A stretch of DNA of 7,065 bases from assembly GCA_007124535.1 (NCBI GenBank), contig SLEY01000307.1, positions 1-7,065 on the forward strand. The letters are read 5' to 3'. Each line of letters starts with the position of its first letter. Within the stretch, counting starts at the first letter, position 1. Source of the stretch: Planctomycetaceae bacterium. GTDB taxonomy: Bacteria > Planctomycetota > Planctomycetia > Pirellulales > Pirellulaceae. The notes below the pieces were generated by a model. It ran no database searches and was not told where the DNA came from. It saw only the letters and a program-made list of their open reading frames with translations. A program made the translations under genes and the position numbers. Below, one piece after another: positions 6,153 through 7,065 of this stretch.

Positions 6153-6188
6153 GAAACACAAGGACCCCCTGCATGAAGTGATTTTTAT

Positions 6189-6206
6189 TTTTTCGAGTAC
6201 GATATA
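6189..6206. promoter_or_regulatory. EctR-box-like pseudopalindrome
   Basis: The 18 bases TTTTTCGAGTACGATATA match, at 14 of 18 positions, the EctR1 operator of Methylomicrobium alcaliphilum as I recall it (TATTTAGT-GT-ACTATATA, two 8-bp half-sites with a 2-bp gap). It sits in the AT-rich core of the divergent region and overlaps TATAAA (6203-6208), a possible plus-strand -10 for the regulator gene. AT-richness inflates such matches, and the recalled operator should be checked against the literature. Confidence 0.35.
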
Positions 6207-6368
6207 AAATTACGGCCAATCATCGACGTTTCTCGGGCCCCGATGAACGATAAAACGACAAAGAATCCCGAAATTAGTCCATAAAGGCTATAGCTGATCC
6301 GTCATTTCGGATGTAGCCGACCGCCAAGCCGGCACCGTATGATTGTGGCCTGAACTAGATCAGTCAAC

Positions 6369-6384
6369 CGGTTTTTCGGAACCG
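6369..6384 (+). other. Hairpin covering the ribosome site of the ectR-like gene
   Basis: CGGTT (6369-6373) pairs with AACCG (6380-6384) around a six-base loop, ending four bases before the ATG at 6389. The only purine-rich stretch before the start (CGGAA) is partly inside it. It could limit translation of the regulator. The stem is short, so this is tentative. Confidence 0.3.
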
Positions 6385-6388
6385 AACG

Positions 6389-6946
6389 ATGAACGACCAT
6401 CCCGAACATTCGCCAGCTGGAACACGCCTGGAACCGCTGATTTCCGAGCAAGTGTTGATCGCGCTCCGTCGCATCATCCGCGCGATCGACATCCAATCCC
6501 GCTTGCTGCTGGAACGTTACGGCCTGACAGGACCCCAACTAATCGTACTACGTTCTTTAGTCGAACTGGGGGAGGCGTCGGTCGGCGAACTGGCTCGACA
6601 TGTCCATTTGAGCCAGGCAACCGCCACCGACGTGCTGAGTCGCCTAGTCAAACGGGGTTTGGTGACCCGCCAGCGGAGCGAGCGCGACCGCCGCCGGATG
6701 CTGGTCCGAGTCACCCCACAGGCCGAGCAACTGCTGGGCCGAAACCCCACCTTTTTCCAAGAACGTTTCCTGAAGAAATTCGACCGCCTGCAATCCTGGG
6801 AACAAATGCAAATCCTCAGTTCCCTGCAACGCATGGTGGCCATGATGGAAGCGGAATCGATCGATGCCACCCCCATGCTGACCACCGGAGAAATCCACAA
6901 GGCAGAACCGACCGACGCCCCCACCCCTGGCGCGCCTGCCCGCTAG
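6389..6946 (+). CDS. ectR: MarR-family regulator, EctR-like
   Basis: This 185-residue protein is a winged-helix DNA-binding protein of the MarR family. The N-terminal dimerisation helix (about 20-42, QVLIALRRIIRAIDIQSRLL) runs into YGLTGPQLIVLRSL (44-57), a segment I associate with the EctR group. The recognition helix lies at about 74-90 (LSQATATDVLSRLVKRG) and the arginine-rich wing at 94-108 (SERDRRRMLVRVT). A C-terminal helix pair and a Pro/Thr-rich tail of about 25 residues complete it. No cysteine is present, so redox sensing of the OhrR type is ruled out. In methanotrophs EctR1 is encoded divergently from ectABC-ask and represses it; the same divergent layout here supports that role. 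The start is ATG 6389, without a strong ribosome site. The symbol is by similarity and context; MarR membership itself is secure. Confidence 0.85.
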   Translation: MNDHPEHSPAGTRLEPLISEQVLIALRRIIRAIDIQSRLLLERYGLTGPQLIVLRSLVELGEASVGELARHVHLSQATATDVLSRLVKRGLVTRQRSERDRRRMLVRVTPQAEQLLGRNPTFFQERFLKKFDRLQSWEQMQILSSLQRMVAMMEAESIDATPMLTTGEIHKAEPTDAPTPGAPAR

Positions 6947-6949
6947 TGC

Positions 6950-7065
6950 GTGCGCTGGATCACCGGGCCGAAACGAGGCGAACTGGGCAGCCCGCTCCGC
7001 TGGGCCGTGCTGGCCGTGGTCGCCCGCGACGGCCGGGCGGTCATCGGCACCGCGCGCCGCGGCCA
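6950..7065 (+). CDS. Doubtful partial ORF at the right edge
   Basis: After the regulator's stop an open plus-strand frame runs off the end, possibly starting at GTG 6950, four bases after the TAG. Its codons end almost all in G or C, and it reads as plausible protein with a short hydrophobic stretch (WAVLAVVARDGRAVIGTA). There is no ribosome site and only about 38 residues are visible. A minus-strand frame ending at 6943 is equally open with similar codon statistics, so strand and reality are uncertain. I do not recognise either. Confidence 0.22.
   Translation, partial: MRWITGPKRGELGSPLRWAVLAVVARDGRAVIGTARRG

Larger units (their letters stand above)
5973..6388. other. Divergent control region between ectA and the ectR-like gene
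   Basis: These 416 bases hold no convincing gene and are much more AT-rich than the flanks, especially at 6178-6212. They should contain promoters for both directions. Items seen: a leader hairpin (6004-6021), an ectA promoter candidate (6037-6064) with a bracketing direct repeat, a long-range inverted repeat (6098-6152), an EctR-box-like sequence (6189-6206), a 7-bp inverted repeat CCGAAAT/ATTTCGG (6268-6274 and 6304-6310) surrounding the 8-base palindrome GCTATAGC (6287-6294), a TATGAT (6338-6343) that could be a -10 for the regulator but lacks a good -35, and a hairpin just before the regulator's start (6369-6384). Confidence 0.75.

Noticed and set aside
6943..7065. A minus-strand frame ending in TAG at 6943 at the right edge
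   Set aside because: It reads as a Ser/Thr/Arg/Pro-rich antisense product and is less protein-like than the plus-strand frame. With so little sequence it cannot be fully excluded.

Overview
This window is a compact ectoine (compatible solute) locus from a GC-rich bacterium. Its minus strand carries a six-gene run, ectA-ectB-ectC-dctQ-dctM-dctP (about 5972 down to 507). A MarR-family regulator resembling EctR is transcribed divergently on the plus strand (6389-6946). The left edge holds the C-terminus of a protein resembling the DUF4838 family, which is common in Planctomycetota, Verrucomicrobiota and Lentisphaerota. Together with the high GC3, weak Shine-Dalgarno signals and a lipoprotein-type TRAP binding protein, this hints at a salt-exposed member of the PVC superphylum. 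That assignment is an inference and was not tested by any search.

Layout from left to right. 2-205 (+) is the DUF4838-like tail. 178-477 (-) is an unidentified small ORF or gene remnant with a clear coding codon pattern but no convincing start. 507-1595 (-) is a TeaA-like TRAP substrate-binding lipoprotein. 1636-2925 (-) is the large TRAP permease subunit and 2986-3618 (-) the small one. 3638-4117 (-) is ectC, 4114-5409 (-) ectB and 5406-5972 (-) ectA. 5973-6388 is a 416-base divergent control region. 6389-6946 (+) is the EctR-like regulator. 6950-7065 (+) is a doubtful partial ORF at the right edge.

The genes fit one pathway. EctB makes L-2,4-diaminobutyrate from aspartate semialdehyde, EctA acetylates it, and EctC cyclises the product to ectoine. 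The adjacent TRAP transporter most resembles the ectoine importer TeaABC, so the operon appears to join synthesis to uptake or recapture. No ectD (hydroxylase), ask_ect (aspartokinase) or ectoine-degradation gene is visible within the window. ectA/ectB and ectB/ectC both overlap by the four bases GTGA, with GTG starts, which suggests translational coupling.

The most notable points are: (1) a 25-residue internal insertion in EctC that looks like a partial tandem duplication and leaves every catalytic residue I can place intact; (2) a binding protein that keeps the TeaA polar ligand contacts but has lost three of four aromatic ones; (3) a near-consensus ectA promoter bracketed by a 9-bp direct repeat; and (4) a sequence in the divergent region resembling the EctR1 operator described in methanotrophs.
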